Below, piece after piece: positions 32,140 through 41,986 of a stretch of DNA of 64,000 nucleotides. A program made the position numbers and the translations under genes. Under the pieces are notes generated by a model. That model saw only the letters and a program-made list of their open reading frames with translations. It ran no database searches and was not told the DNA's origin. This DNA is from CAWIMX01 sp963792785 (GTDB taxonomy: Bacteria > Acidobacteriota > Vicinamibacteria > Vicinamibacterales > CAVVIG01). Every line of letters begins with the position of its first letter. Within the stretch, counting starts at the first letter, position 1. Location of the stretch: NCBI GenBank assembly GCA_963792785.1, contig CAWBXO010000002.1, positions 558,001-622,000 on the forward strand. Reading direction: 5' to 3'.

Positions 32140-34211
32140 AGCGGTCCGCCGGCCTGGACCGGCTTCGGTCGCTGATGCGCCGCCGGGGGGCGCCGCGCGG
32201 CGCGCCGGCGGCGCCGGACTGGCGCGCCACGATCCGGCGCCGCCTGATCGTGGCCACGGCGCTCGCCGCGATCTGGGGCGTGGGCATCGAGGCCCGGCTC
32301 GTCGTGCTGCAGGTCGTCGACCACGCGGATCTCGTCGCGCGCGCCGGGCGGCAGCAGGAGCGCACGCGCGAGGTGCCGGCCGAGCGCGGCGACATCCTCG
32401 ATCGCGACGGCCGGATGCTCGCCACCAGCGTGGACGCAGCGTCGATCTACGCCGTGCCGTCGGAGATCCAGGACCCCGCGGCCATCGTGGCGAAGCTCTG
32501 CGGCGCGCTGGGCGACTGCACCGACCGCGAGCGCAAGGCGCTCGAGACGCGGCTGAAGAGCAAGTCGGATTTCGCGTGGGTCCGCCGCCAGGTGGATCCC
32601 GACGAGACCAAGCGCATCAAGGCGCTCGACCTCGACGCGGTCGGCTTCGTGACCGAGAGCCAGCGCCGCTATCCCAACAAGGAGCTCGCCGCGCACGTGC
32701 TCGGCTACGTGGGCGTCGACAACAAGGGCCTGAACGGCGTCGAGTTCGCCTTCGACTCGGAGATCCGCGGCAAGCCGGGCACGATCATGGTGCACACCGA
32801 CGCCCGCCGGCGCGTCTTCAGCCGCTTCGAGCGGCCGCCGACGACGGGGTCGACGGTGGAGCTGACGATCGATCAGTACCTGCAGCACGTGGCCGAGCGC
32901 GAGCTGCACGCCGGCATCCTCGAGACCAAGGCCGAGGGCGGCAGCGCGATCATCATGGATCCGCGCACGGGCGAGATCCTCGCGATGGCGAACGAGCCGA
33001 CGTTCAACCCGAACGTCTACGGGTCGTTTCCCTCCAGCGAGCGGCGCAACCGCGCGATCCAGGACCTGTACGAGCCGGGCTCGACGTTCAAAATCATCAC
33101 GGCCGCGGCGGCGCTCCAGGAGCACGTCATGCCGCCCGACCAGCTCATCGACGCGAGCGCGGGCCAGATCAAGATCGGCAACACGATCACCCACGACGAT
33201 CACAACTACGGCGTCCTCACGTTCGAGGACGTGATCGTGAAGTCGAGCAACGTCGGGGCGATCAAGATCGGCCTCGAGCTCGGCGTCGCGCGGCTGAGCA
33301 AGTACGTCCAGGCGTTCGGGTTCGGCCACCCGGTGTCGCCCGATTTCCCCGGCGAGAGCCCGGGCATCGTGTGGGATCCGGCGAAGTGGACCGAGCGCGC
33401 GCTGGCGTCGGTGTCGATGGGCTACCAGATCGCCGTGACGCCGCTGCAGATGGCGACGGCGGTGAGCGCGATCGCCAACGGCGGCCAGCTGCTGGAGCCG
33501 CGGATCATCCGCGCCATCTACGAGGGCGGCCGGCGGTACGAAGTCCAGCCGAAGGTGCGCGGCCGCATCATCAGCCCCGAGACCGCGGCGACCCTCACGG
33601 GCATCCTCGTGAACGTCGTCGAGCGCGGCACGGGCGTGGCCGCGAAGATCCCCGGCTACGAGGGCGCGATCGCGGGCAAGACCGGGACGGCGCACAAGCT
33701 CGTCAACGGACGCTACTCGAACTCGGATTACAACGCGTCGTTCGTCGGCTTTCTGCCGTCGCAGCGGCCCGCCGTGACGATCATCGTCGTCGTCGACTCG
33801 CCGCACGCCGGGTCGTACTACGCGGCGTCGACGGCGGTGCCGATCTTCAAGCGGATCGCCGAGGGCACGATGCGCTATCTCGGCATCGGCCCGACGGCCG
33901 CGCTCGAGCCGCCGCTGGTCGTCGTGCGCCACCGGGAGGATCGCGCCGCGGCGGGCGCGGCGGCCTCGTCGGTGCGGGCGCCCGTCGTCCGCGTGGTGGC
34001 CGACGGCGACGCCGGCTCGCTGCCGGACCTGCGCGGCATGAGCGCGCGCGAGGCGACGCACCTGCTGGCCCGGCTCGGCGTCTCGGCCCGCCTCGACGGC
34101 GACGGGTTCGTGGTGGCGCAGGATCCGCCGCCGGGCGAGCCCGTGGAGCCGGGGATGGTGTGCCAGCTTCGTCTCGAGCGCACGGCACCGCCGGCCGGAG
34201 CGGCGCAATGA
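32136..34211 (+). CDS. ftsI: penicillin-binding protein 3 / FtsI with C-terminal PASTA domain
   Basis: 691 aa. N-terminal TM helix, class B dimerisation domain, and transpeptidase motifs PGSTFK (Ser near 316), SSN (near 370) and KTGT (near 515). The last ~60 residues (LPDLRGMSAREATHLLARLGV ... DPPPGEPVEPG) form one PASTA domain, which is absent from E. coli FtsI. Cross-links septal peptidoglycan. Starts with GTG overlapping ftsL. Confidence 0.94.
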   Translation: MKRSAGLDRLRSLMRRRGAPRGAPAAPDWRATIRRRLIVATALAAIWGVGIEARLVVLQVVDHADLVARAGRQQERTREVPAERGDILDRDGRMLATSVDAASIYAVPSEIQDPAAIVAKLCGALGDCTDRERKALETRLKSKSDFAWVRRQVDPDETKRIKALDLDAVGFVTESQRRYPNKELAAHVLGYVGVDNKGLNGVEFAFDSEIRGKPGTIMVHTDARRRVFSRFERPPTTGSTVELTIDQYLQHVAERELHAGILETKAEGGSAIIMDPRTGEILAMANEPTFNPNVYGSFPSSERRNRAIQDLYEPGSTFKIITAAAALQEHVMPPDQLIDASAGQIKIGNTITHDDHNYGVLTFEDVIVKSSNVGAIKIGLELGVARLSKYVQAFGFGHPVSPDFPGESPGIVWDPAKWTERALASVSMGYQIAVTPLQMATAVSAIANGGQLLEPRIIRAIYEGGRRYEVQPKVRGRIISPETAATLTGILVNVVERGTGVAAKIPGYEGAIAGKTGTAHKLVNGRYSNSDYNASFVGFLPSQRPAVTIIVVVDSPHAGSYYAASTAVPIFKRIAEGTMRYLGIGPTAALEPPLVVVRHREDRAAAGAAASSVRAPVVRVVADGDAGSLPDLRGMSAREATHLLARLGVSARLDGDGFVVAQDPPPGEPVEPGMVCQLRLERTAPPAGAAQ

Positions 34212-35728
34212 CCTGGCGCGACCTCGTGGACCTGCTGCGCCGTCACGCACTCCTCGGCGCGGACGCGCCGCCGGCTCCGACCGGCGCGATCACCGCCGTG
34301 TCGTACGACTCGCGCGTCGTCCGGCCGGGCGCCGTGTTCGTGGCCCTCAGGGGCCGGCAGGCCGACGGGACGGCGTTCGCGCGTGAGGCGATGGCGCGCG
34401 GCGCCGCGGGCGTCGTGTCGGAGGCGCCGCCGCCCCAGGGCCCGGAAGGCGCCGGCGCGCCCTGGTTCACGGTGACCGACGCCCGCGCGGCGCTCGCGCA
34501 GCTCGCCGCCGCGTTTCACGATCACCCGAGCGACGCCATGCGCGTCGTCGGCATCACGGGCACCAACGGCAAGACGACGACGGCGTACCTGGCCGCGTCG
34601 ATCTTCGAGGCGGCGGGCGTCGCCTGCGGCATCGTCGGCACGGTGGGCTATCGCGTCGGCGGCGCGACGCGGCCGGCGATCCACACCACGCCTGAGGCGC
34701 CGGAGCTCCAGGCCATGCTGCGCGAGATGGTGGACGCCGGGTGCGGGGCCTGCGCGATGGAGGTGTCGTCGCACGCGCTCGCGCTCCGCCGCGCGGACGC
34801 CATCACGTTCGCGGCCGGCGTCTTCACGAACCTGACGCGCGATCACCTCGACTTTCACGGCGACATGGAGCGCTACTTCCAGGCGAAGGCGCGGCTCTTC
34901 GACCTGCTGCCGCGAGAGGCGCCCGGCCTCGTGAACGTGGACGACCCGCGCGGCGCCGCGCTCGCGCAGACGGCCGCGCGCCCCGTCACCTTCGCCGTGA
35001 ACCGCGCCGCCGACATCACGCCGGGGCCGGTGTCGATGGGGCCCGGAGGCGTCGAGTTCGACGTTCGCACGCCGCGGGGCGCGCTCCACGTCCGGTCGTC
35101 CCTCGTCGGCCGGCCGAACGTCTACAACATCCTCGCCGCCGTCGGCACGGCCTGCGCGCTCGACGTGCCGTTCGACGCGATCGAGCGCGGCGTGCGCGCG
35201 CTGGCCGGCGTGCCCGGACGATTCGAGGTCGTCTCGTCGCCGGCCGATCCCGTCACGGTCGTCGTGGACTACGCGCACACCGACGACGCGCTGAAGAACG
35301 CGCTCGAGACGGCGCGTCCGCTCACGAGCGGACGCCTCATCACCGTGTTCGGCTGCGGCGGCGATCGCGATCGCACGAAGCGCCCGCTCATGGGCGTCGT
35401 GGCCGCCCGCCTCAGCGACGTCGTGGTGATCACTTCCGACAACCCGCGCTCCGAGGATCCGGGGCGGATCATCGAGGACGTGCGCGGCGGCCTCGTGGAC
35501 GCCGAGCGGCGCGCCGGCGCCGCCGATCGCGTGCTGAGCCTCGTGGATCGCGCGGAGGCGATCGAGGCGGCGATCGCCCGCGCGCGGCCGGGGGACCTCG
35601 TGCTGATCGCGGGCAAGGGGCACGAGAAGGTGCAGATCATCGGCGATCGCGCGCTGCCGTTCGACGACGCCGAGGTGGCGCGCGGCGTGCTCGCGCGCCG
35701 GCGGTCGAAGAAGGGCGTTCGGACGTAG
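34208..35728 (+). CDS. murE: UDP-MurNAc-tripeptide synthetase MurE (meso-DAP type)
   Basis: 506 aa. ATP motif GITGTNGKTTT, HTTPEAPEL, EVSSHALALRRAD and NLTRDHLDFHG. The DNPRSEDP motif is the signature of meso-diaminopimelate-adding enzymes, so the peptidoglycan is predicted to be DAP type. The ATG overlaps the ftsI stop (ATGA). Confidence 0.95.
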   Translation: MTWRDLVDLLRRHALLGADAPPAPTGAITAVSYDSRVVRPGAVFVALRGRQADGTAFAREAMARGAAGVVSEAPPPQGPEGAGAPWFTVTDARAALAQLAAAFHDHPSDAMRVVGITGTNGKTTTAYLAASIFEAAGVACGIVGTVGYRVGGATRPAIHTTPEAPELQAMLREMVDAGCGACAMEVSSHALALRRADAITFAAGVFTNLTRDHLDFHGDMERYFQAKARLFDLLPREAPGLVNVDDPRGAALAQTAARPVTFAVNRAADITPGPVSMGPGGVEFDVRTPRGALHVRSSLVGRPNVYNILAAVGTACALDVPFDAIERGVRALAGVPGRFEVVSSPADPVTVVVDYAHTDDALKNALETARPLTSGRLITVFGCGGDRDRTKRPLMGVVAARLSDVVVITSDNPRSEDPGRIIEDVRGGLVDAERRAGAADRVLSLVDRAEAIEAAIARARPGDLVLIAGKGHEKVQIIGDRALPFDDAEVARGVLARRRSKKGVRT

Positions 35729-35730
35729 CG

Positions 35731-37122
35731 GTGAGCGGCGAGGTCGCGCTCAGCGCGGCGTGGGTGGCCGGCGCGGTGGAGGGACGGGTTGTCTCGGGCG
35801 ACCCGGGCCTGGCGTTCGAGGGGGTCTCGATCGACACCCGCACGCTCGCGCCCGGCGCGCTGTACGTGGCGATCCGCGGCGAGCGGTTCGACGGCGCGGA
35901 CTTCGCGGGCGCGGCGATCGACGCGGGCGCCGCCGGGCTGCTGCTGCCGCCGGGCCGGAGCCGCGGCTTTCCGGGCGCGGGCGCCGTGATCGAGGCCGCC
36001 GACACGACGCGGGCGTTGCAGGCGCTGGGGCGCGCGGTGCGCCGGGCGTCGGGCGCCGTTGTCGTCGCCATCACCGGGAGCGCCGGGAAGACGACGACGA
36101 AGGAAGTGACGGCGGCGCTGCTCGAGCTGCGGTACCGGGTCGTGCGGAACGCCGGGAACTTGAACAACCACATCGGCCTGCCGCTGTCGCTCGTCGACCT
36201 GCGGCGGCGGCCGGAGATGGCGGTGGTCGAGTTGGGGATGAACCATGCCGGTGAGATCCGCGCGCTCGTCGAGATGGCCGAGCCCGACGTGCGTGTGTGG
36301 ACCAACGTCGGCGAGGCCCACCTCGGCTTCTTCGCGTCGGTCGACGCGATCGCCGACGCGAAGGCGGAGATTCTCGAGGGCGCGGACGCGCGAACGGTGC
36401 TCGTGGCCAACGCCGACGACGACCGGATTGTCGCGCGCGCGGTGGCGTTTCCCGGGCGCGTCGTCACGTTCGGGCTGGAGCGGCCGGCCGACGTCCGGGC
36501 GGCCGCGATCGAGGACCACGGCGTGAACGGCAGCGTGGTCCGGGTGGCGGCCGGCGGCCGCGAGCGCGAGTTCGCGATTCCGCTGGTGGGCCGCGGGAAC
36601 GTGGCGAACGTGCTGGCCGCCACGGCGGTCGCGCTGGAGTACGGCGTGCCGCTCGACGCGATCGCCGACCGGGTGGCGCGGCTCGAGGCCGCCGCGCATC
36701 GGGGCGAGGTGCTGCGGCTGGCGGGCGGCGTGACCGTGGTGGACGACAGCTACAACGCGAACCCGTCCGCGACGCGGCGCGCGCTCGACGTGCTGGCGCG
36801 CTCCGAGGGCCGGCGGGTCGCGGTGCTGGGCGAGATGCTCGAGCTCGGCGCGCGGTCGGTGCCGCTGCACGAGGCGGTCGGCGCGGCGGCGGGCGGGCTG
36901 GACCTGCTCATTACCGTCGGCGGCGACGCCGCCCAGGCGCTCGGCGAGGCGGCCGTGCGCGCGGGCATGGCGCGGGGCGCGGTGCGTCACGCGGCGACGA
37001 GCGAGGAGGCGGCGGCGCTGGCGGCCGGGCTGGTGGCGCCCGGGGACGTCGTGCTGGTGAAAGGCTCGCGCGGGATCCGGACGGATCGCGTGGTGGCGCG
37101 TCTCGTGGCGGAGCGCGGCTGA
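35731..37122 (+). CDS. murF: UDP-MurNAc-tripeptide:D-Ala-D-Ala ligase MurF
   Basis: 463 aa. AITGSAGKTTTKEV ATP loop, NAGNLNNHIGLPLSL, ELGMNHAGEI, TNVGEAHLGFF and DSYNANPSATRRAL are MurF hallmarks. The GTG at 35731 follows the murE stop by 2 nt; the reading frame extends upstream into murE territory but without conserved residues. Confidence 0.94.
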   Translation: MSGEVALSAAWVAGAVEGRVVSGDPGLAFEGVSIDTRTLAPGALYVAIRGERFDGADFAGAAIDAGAAGLLLPPGRSRGFPGAGAVIEAADTTRALQALGRAVRRASGAVVVAITGSAGKTTTKEVTAALLELRYRVVRNAGNLNNHIGLPLSLVDLRRRPEMAVVELGMNHAGEIRALVEMAEPDVRVWTNVGEAHLGFFASVDAIADAKAEILEGADARTVLVANADDDRIVARAVAFPGRVVTFGLERPADVRAAAIEDHGVNGSVVRVAAGGREREFAIPLVGRGNVANVLAATAVALEYGVPLDAIADRVARLEAAAHRGEVLRLAGGVTVVDDSYNANPSATRRALDVLARSEGRRVAVLGEMLELGARSVPLHEAVGAAAGGLDLLITVGGDAAQALGEAAVRAGMARGAVRHAATSEEAAALAAGLVAPGDVVLVKGSRGIRTDRVVARLVAERG

Positions 37123-38207
37123 TGCTCTACCACCTGCTCTACCCGCTGCACACGCGGATCTCGGTGCTGAACGTGACGCGGTACATCACGTTCCGCACGG
37201 CGGCCTCGACGCTGTCGGCGCTGGCGATCAGCCTGCTGCTGGGTCCGTGGCTCGTGCGCAAACTGCGCGCGTTCCAGATCGGCCAGGTGATCCGCCAGGA
37301 GGGACCGCAGTCCCACCGGCCGAAGGCGGGCACGCCCACGATGGGCGGGCTGTTGATTTTGACGGCGGCGATCGTGCCGACGCTGCTGTGGGCGGACCTG
37401 ACGAACGTGTATGTGTGGATTGCCGTGTTGACGACGACCGCGTTCGGAGCCGTCGGTTTCGCCGACGACTACCTGAAGATTGTCCGCCGCTCCCACGACG
37501 GGCTGCTGCCGCGCTACAAGCTCGCCTGGCAGATCGCGATCGGCACCGCGGTGGGGATCGTGCTGATCGTGATGGCCCGCGACGGCATTTACAACACGCG
37601 CCTCGTCGTGCCGTTCTTCAAGCAGCTCATTCCCGACCTCGGGCTGCTGTACCTGCCGTTCGCGGTGCTGGTGCTGGTCTTCGAGTCGAACGCCGTCAAC
37701 CTCACCGACGGCCTCGACGGCCTCGCCATCAGCGTGTTCGCCATCGCGGCGACGGCGTACACGGCGCTCGCCTATGTGAGCGGCAACCGCGTGCTGGCCG
37801 ACTACCTGCTGATCGTCCGGTTCCCGCAGGGCGCGGAGCTCACGGTCTTCGGCGGCGCGCTGGTGGGCGCCTCGCTCGGCTTCCTCTGGTACAACTCGTA
37901 TCCCGCCGAGATCTTCATGGGCGACGTCGGGTCCCTCGCGCTCGGGGGCGCGCTCGGCACCGTCGCGATCCTGATCAAGCAGGAGCTGCTGCTCGTCATC
38001 GTCGGCGGCGTCTTCGTGATCGAGGCCCTGTCGGTCGTCATCCAGGTGTCGTCTTTCAAGCTCACGGGCCGGCGCGTGTTCCGCATGGCGCCGCTGCACC
38101 ACCACTTCGAATTGAGCGGCTGGAGCGAGCCCAAGGTGATCTCGCGATTCGTGATCGTCGCGATCATCTTCGCGCTCCTCAGCCTCACGACGTTGAAGCT
38201 GCGATGA
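37122..38207 (+). CDS. mraY: phospho-MurNAc-pentapeptide transferase MraY
   Basis: 361 aa, about 10 TM helices. GPQSHRPKAGTPTMGGLLIL, GFADDYLKI, NAVNLTDGLDGLA and MAPLHHHFELSGWSEPKV are diagnostic; the Asp residues and the HHH motif form the active site. Makes lipid I. ATG overlaps the murF stop. Confidence 0.96.
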   Translation: MLYHLLYPLHTRISVLNVTRYITFRTAASTLSALAISLLLGPWLVRKLRAFQIGQVIRQEGPQSHRPKAGTPTMGGLLILTAAIVPTLLWADLTNVYVWIAVLTTTAFGAVGFADDYLKIVRRSHDGLLPRYKLAWQIAIGTAVGIVLIVMARDGIYNTRLVVPFFKQLIPDLGLLYLPFAVLVLVFESNAVNLTDGLDGLAISVFAIAATAYTALAYVSGNRVLADYLLIVRFPQGAELTVFGGALVGASLGFLWYNSYPAEIFMGDVGSLALGGALGTVAILIKQELLLVIVGGVFVIEALSVVIQVSSFKLTGRRVFRMAPLHHHFELSGWSEPKVISRFVIVAIIFALLSLTTLKLR

Positions 38208-39560
38208 CGACGTTTGAGGTCGCGGGCCAGCGGGTGACGGTCGTCGGGGCGGCCGAGAGCGGCGTCGCGGCGGCGGCGGAGCTGGCGCGCCGTGGCGCCC
38301 GCGTGACGCTCACCGACCTGCGCGGCCAGGCGCCGGAGGCGGAGCCGCTGCGCGCGCAGGGCGTCGCGCTCGAGCTCGGCGGGCATCGCCGCGAGACCTT
38401 CACCGGCGCGGACCTGGTCGTCCTCAGTCCGGGCGTGCCGATCGATCAGCCCGACGTGGACGCCGCGCGCGCGCGGGGCATCCCGGTGATCGGCGAGCTC
38501 GAGCTCGCGTCGCGCTGGCTGCAGGGGCGCGTGATCGCGATCACGGGCACGAAGGGGAAGTCCACGACGACGACGCTGGCCGGCCGGATGCTGACGGCGG
38601 CGGGGTTCAAGGTGACCGTGGGCGGCAACCTGGGCACGCCGCTCAGCCGGCAGGTGTCGGCGTCGACGCCCGACACCCTGCACGTGGTCGAGGCGAGCAG
38701 CTTCCAGCTCGAGACGATCGACACGTTCCGGCCGTGGATCGCCGTGATGCTGAACTTCTCGCCCGATCATCTCGATCGGCATTCGACGATCACCGCCTAC
38801 GGCGCGGCGAAGGCGCGGATCTTCGAGAACCAGGACGCGAACGACTGGGCCGTGGTGAACGCCGACGACCCCGCGGTGCTGGAGATGGCGCGGCGCGGCC
38901 GCGCCCGCCGCCGGCTCTTCGCGCGCGACCGCCGCGATCGACGAGGGCACCGTGGTCGACGCCGGCTGGATCGTCGAGCGCACCGCGACCGGCTCGCGCC
39001 GGCTCGTGCCGCTCGCCGCGATCCAGCTGCTCGGCCCCCATCTCGTGGACGACGTGATGGCGGCGGCGACCGTCGGGGCCATCGCCGGGGCGCCGCCGGC
39101 CGCGATGACGCAGGCCACCGAGGGCTTCCAGGGCCTCGAGCACGCGATGGAGCTCGTCGCGACGATTGACGGCGTGCGGTTCGTCAATGACTCGAAGGCG
39201 ACGAACGTCGCGTCCGCGCGGCGGGCGATCGAGAGCTTCGAGGGCGGCGTGGTGCCGATTCTCGGGGGGCGGTTCAAGGGCGGCGATCTGGGGCTGCTGC
39301 GCGAGCCGCTCGCGGCGCGCGCGAAGGCGGTGGTCGCGATCGGCGAGGCGCGCGGGCTCGTGCGGGAGGCGCTCGACGGCGCGGTGGCCGTGCACGACGC
39401 CGACAGCCTCGAGGCCGCCGTCGAACAGGCGTACGCGCTCGCGCGGCCCGATGGCGTCGTGCTGCTGGCGCCGGCGTGCGCGAGCTTCGACTGGTTCCGG
39501 AGTTACGCGGAGCGCGGTGCGCGCTTCAAGGAGGTGGTGCGGACGATCGCGCGTCGGTGA
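38204..39560 (+). CDS. murD: UDP-MurNAc-L-Ala:D-Glu ligase MurD (one frameshift near 38922-38928)
   Basis: Reads as MurD from the ATG at 38204: GAAESGVAAAAELARRGARV, ITGTKGKSTTTTL, GGNLGTPL, EASSFQLETID and NFSPDHLDRH. In the GCGCGCG run at about 38922-38928 the frame shifts by one extra base and continues with AAIDEGTVVDAGWIVE, FVNDSKATNVASARRAIESF, ILGGRFKGGDLG and LLAPACASFDWF. With the extra base removed the protein is about 451 aa, normal length. MurD is essential and all neighbours are intact, so I favour a sequencing indel over a real lesion. Confidence 0.88.
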
Positions 39561-39681
39561 GCGGTGAGCAGTCGTCGGTCGGCTCGTGCGATGAAGGACT
39601 GGCTGCTGGGAACGCAGGCTGCCCCGGCCTGCGAAGCTGGTGCCTTCATCCTGGGTCGACTGACGACTGCTGACCGCTCAC
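39557..39681. repeat. long nested palindrome between murD and ftsW
   Basis: Outer arms GTGAGCGGTGAGCAGTCGTC (39557-39576) and its near-complement ending GACTGCTGACCGCTCAC (39665-39681) enclose an inner palindrome with arms GATGAAGG (39590-39597) and CCTTCATC (about 39642-39649) plus CGCAGGC/GCCTGCG. The whole ~125 bp can fold into one long hairpin. It interrupts an otherwise gap-free operon. Confidence 0.7.
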
Positions 39682-39731
39682 GGATCTTTCTTCGACCAGG
39701 CAATGTTTCGGGCGGAAACCCGCCGAACTGT

Positions 39732-39753
39732 AGGGCGGACCTGTAGGTCCGCC
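39732..39753. repeat. short perfect palindrome GGCGGACCTGTAGGTCCGCC
   Basis: A 9-bp stem with a 2-base centre (39733-39752), 18 bp before the ftsW start. The arrangement gives a stable hairpin just upstream of the ftsW ribosome-binding region and may affect its translation. Confidence 0.55.
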
Positions 39754-39770
39754 GGAGACGACCACGACCG

Positions 39771-40871
39771 ATGGCTCGCAAGCTCAAATCCGACCGGATC
39801 CTGTTCCTGACGACCGTCGTGCTCGTCGGCCTGAGCGTCGTCATGGTGTACAGCGCGTCGGCCGTGGTCGGTCTCGAACACTTTGGGAGCCCCACCCTGT
39901 TCCTGATGAAGCAGGGCATGTGGGCCCTCATGGGGCTCGCGATGCTGTGGGTGGTGATGCGGATCGACTACCGCCACTACCGCGAGCCGGCGTTCATCTG
40001 GGCGTCGCTGGGCGCCGTCACCCTGGCGCTGGTGGCCGTGCTGTTCATGCCGGCCGTCAACGGCGCGCATCGCTGGTTCGCCATCGGCGGCCTGGGCATC
40101 CAACCGTCGGAGATGACGAAGCTGGTGGCCATCTTCTTCATCGCCGCGATCCTCGAGCGGCGGATGCACCGGATCAACGACGTCACCTACGCGCTGGTGC
40201 CGATCGCCCTGGTGCTGTTCATGCTCGTCGCGCTCATCCTGCTCGAGCCCGACCTGGGCACGTCGCTGGCCCTCGTGCTGATCGTCGCGATGATGGTGTT
40301 CGCGGCCGGCCTGAACTACGGCTACATCCTGGGCGCCGCGCTCATCGCCGCGCCCGTGGTCGCGACGCTCGTGATGAGCGCCGGCTACCGCCGCCGCCGC
40401 TGGCTCACGTTCCTCGACCCATGGGCGGATCCGCTCGGCGACGGTTTTCAGATCATCCAGTCGCTCATCGCGGTGGGCACCGGCGGTGTCTGGGGCAAGG
40501 GGTTGATGAACGGCGTGCAGAAGCTGTTCTACCTGCCCGAGCCGCACACCGATTTCATCTACGCCGTCATCGCCGAGGAGCTCGGCCTCGTCGGCTCGAC
40601 GATCGTGCTGATCTGCTTCCTCGTCATCGTCTGGCGCGGGCTGCGGATCGCGCTGAGCGCGCCGGATGCGTTCGGGTCGTTCCTCGCGATCGGCCTGACG
40701 ACGATGGTCGCCCTGCAGGCGCTCGTGAACATCAGCATCGTGCTCGGCCTGCTGCCGACCAAGGGCATTCCGCTCCCGTTCGTGAGCTTCGGCGGGTCGT
40801 CGCTGCTGATGAACCTGGTGGGCATGGGCATCCTGTTGAACGTGTCGCAGCATGCGTCATCCGAGGCATGA
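39771..40871 (+). CDS. ftsW: lipid II polymerase FtsW
   Basis: 366 aa, SEDS family, ~10 TM helices. MVYSASAVVG, GAHRWFAIGGLGIQPSE, LEPDLGTSLAL, KLFYLPEPHTDFIYAVIAEELGLVG and LPTKGIPLPFVSFGGSSL are the SEDS core motifs. Polymerises septal glycan together with FtsI. First gene after the murD-ftsW palindrome. Confidence 0.95.
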   Translation: MARKLKSDRILFLTTVVLVGLSVVMVYSASAVVGLEHFGSPTLFLMKQGMWALMGLAMLWVVMRIDYRHYREPAFIWASLGAVTLALVAVLFMPAVNGAHRWFAIGGLGIQPSEMTKLVAIFFIAAILERRMHRINDVTYALVPIALVLFMLVALILLEPDLGTSLALVLIVAMMVFAAGLNYGYILGAALIAAPVVATLVMSAGYRRRRWLTFLDPWADPLGDGFQIIQSLIAVGTGGVWGKGLMNGVQKLFYLPEPHTDFIYAVIAEELGLVGSTIVLICFLVIVWRGLRIALSAPDAFGSFLAIGLTTMVALQALVNISIVLGLLPTKGIPLPFVSFGGSSLLMNLVGMGILLNVSQHASSEA

Positions 40872-41986
40872 CGAGGGCAGGGCGGGAGGCGTCCCCGTTG
40901 CGGGTCGTGATGGCCGCCGGCGGCACCGGCGGCCACGTGTATCCCGGCGTCGCGATCGCGCGCGAGCTGGCGCGCCGGCGGCCGGAGGCGGTGATTTCGT
41001 TCGCGGGCACGGCAGCCGGCCTCGAGTCGCGCATCGTGCCGCGCGAGGGCTTTCCGCTGGACTTGATCCGCAGCGGGGCGCTGAAGAGCAAGGGCCTGGC
41101 AGGCCGGCTGCGGGGCCTCGCGCTCCTGCCGCTCGGGCTGTTCGACGCGTGGCGCCTCGTCTCGGCGCGCCGGCCGGCGGTCGTGATCGGCGTCGGCGGG
41201 TATGCGTCGGGCCCGGTCGTGCTTGTCGCCGCGCTGCGGCGCGTGCCGACGCTCGTCGTGGAGCCGAACGCGGTGCCGGGCCTCGCGAACCGGTGGCTGT
41301 CTCCCGTCGTGGATGCGGCCGCCGTCACGTATCCCGAGACGCGGGCGCACTTCGGCGCGAAGGCGTTCGTGTCGGGCACGCCGGTGCGCGCCGAGTTCGC
41401 GGACGGATCGCCGGCGCGGGAGCCGGGCGCCCGTGAGCGTCCCGGCGGGATCGAGGTCCTGATCTTTGGGGGTTCTCAGGGGGCGCACGGCATCAACGTG
41501 GCCATGGTGGCGGCGGCACCGGAGCTGGCAGCCGGCGATGCCCGCCTGCGGATCGTGCACCAGACGGGAGAGCGCGACCTGGCGATGGTCCGGGCCGGCT
41601 ACGAACGCGCCGGCGTCGACGCGGAAGTCGAGCCGTTCTTCTACGACATGGGGCGGCGGATGGCCGAAGCCGACCTGATCGTCTGCCGCTCGGGCGCGAC
41701 GACGCTCGCCGAGCTCGCGGCGGCCGGCAAGCCGGCGGTGCTCGTGCCGCTCCCGACGGCGGCCGACGACCATCAGCGGCGGAACGCGGAGCTCGTCGCG
41801 GCGGCGGGCGCGGCCGAGATGATGCGCGAGGGCGACCTGACGGGCATCGCGCTGGCGCGGCACCTGCTGGCGCTGGCGGCGGACCCGGAACGCCGGCAAC
41901 GCATGAGCGCATCGGCGCGAGCGCTCGCGCGGCCGCACGCGGCAGGGGCGATCGCGGATCGCGCCCTGGAACTGGCCGGATGCTAG
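40868..41986 (+). CDS. murG: UDP-GlcNAc transferase MurG
   Basis: 372 aa. AAGGTGGHVYPGVAIARELARR at the N-terminus, GVGGYASGPVVLVA, GGSQGA and CRSGATTLAELAAAGKPAVLVPLPTAADDHQRRNAE define MurG. Converts lipid I to lipid II. Overlaps ftsW (ATGA) and murC (7 nt). Confidence 0.95.
   Translation: MTRAGREASPLRVVMAAGGTGGHVYPGVAIARELARRRPEAVISFAGTAAGLESRIVPREGFPLDLIRSGALKSKGLAGRLRGLALLPLGLFDAWRLVSARRPAVVIGVGGYASGPVVLVAALRRVPTLVVEPNAVPGLANRWLSPVVDAAAVTYPETRAHFGAKAFVSGTPVRAEFADGSPAREPGARERPGGIEVLIFGGSQGAHGINVAMVAAAPELAAGDARLRIVHQTGERDLAMVRAGYERAGVDAEVEPFFYDMGRRMAEADLIVCRSGATTLAELAAAGKPAVLVPLPTAADDHQRRNAELVAAAGAAEMMREGDLTGIALARHLLALAADPERRQRMSASARALARPHAAGAIADRALELAGC

Noticed and set aside
32576..34207. 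Upstream part of a 1050-aa frame joined to murE
   Set aside because: Only the part from 34208 has MurE motifs; the upstream part is an out-of-frame reading of ftsI.
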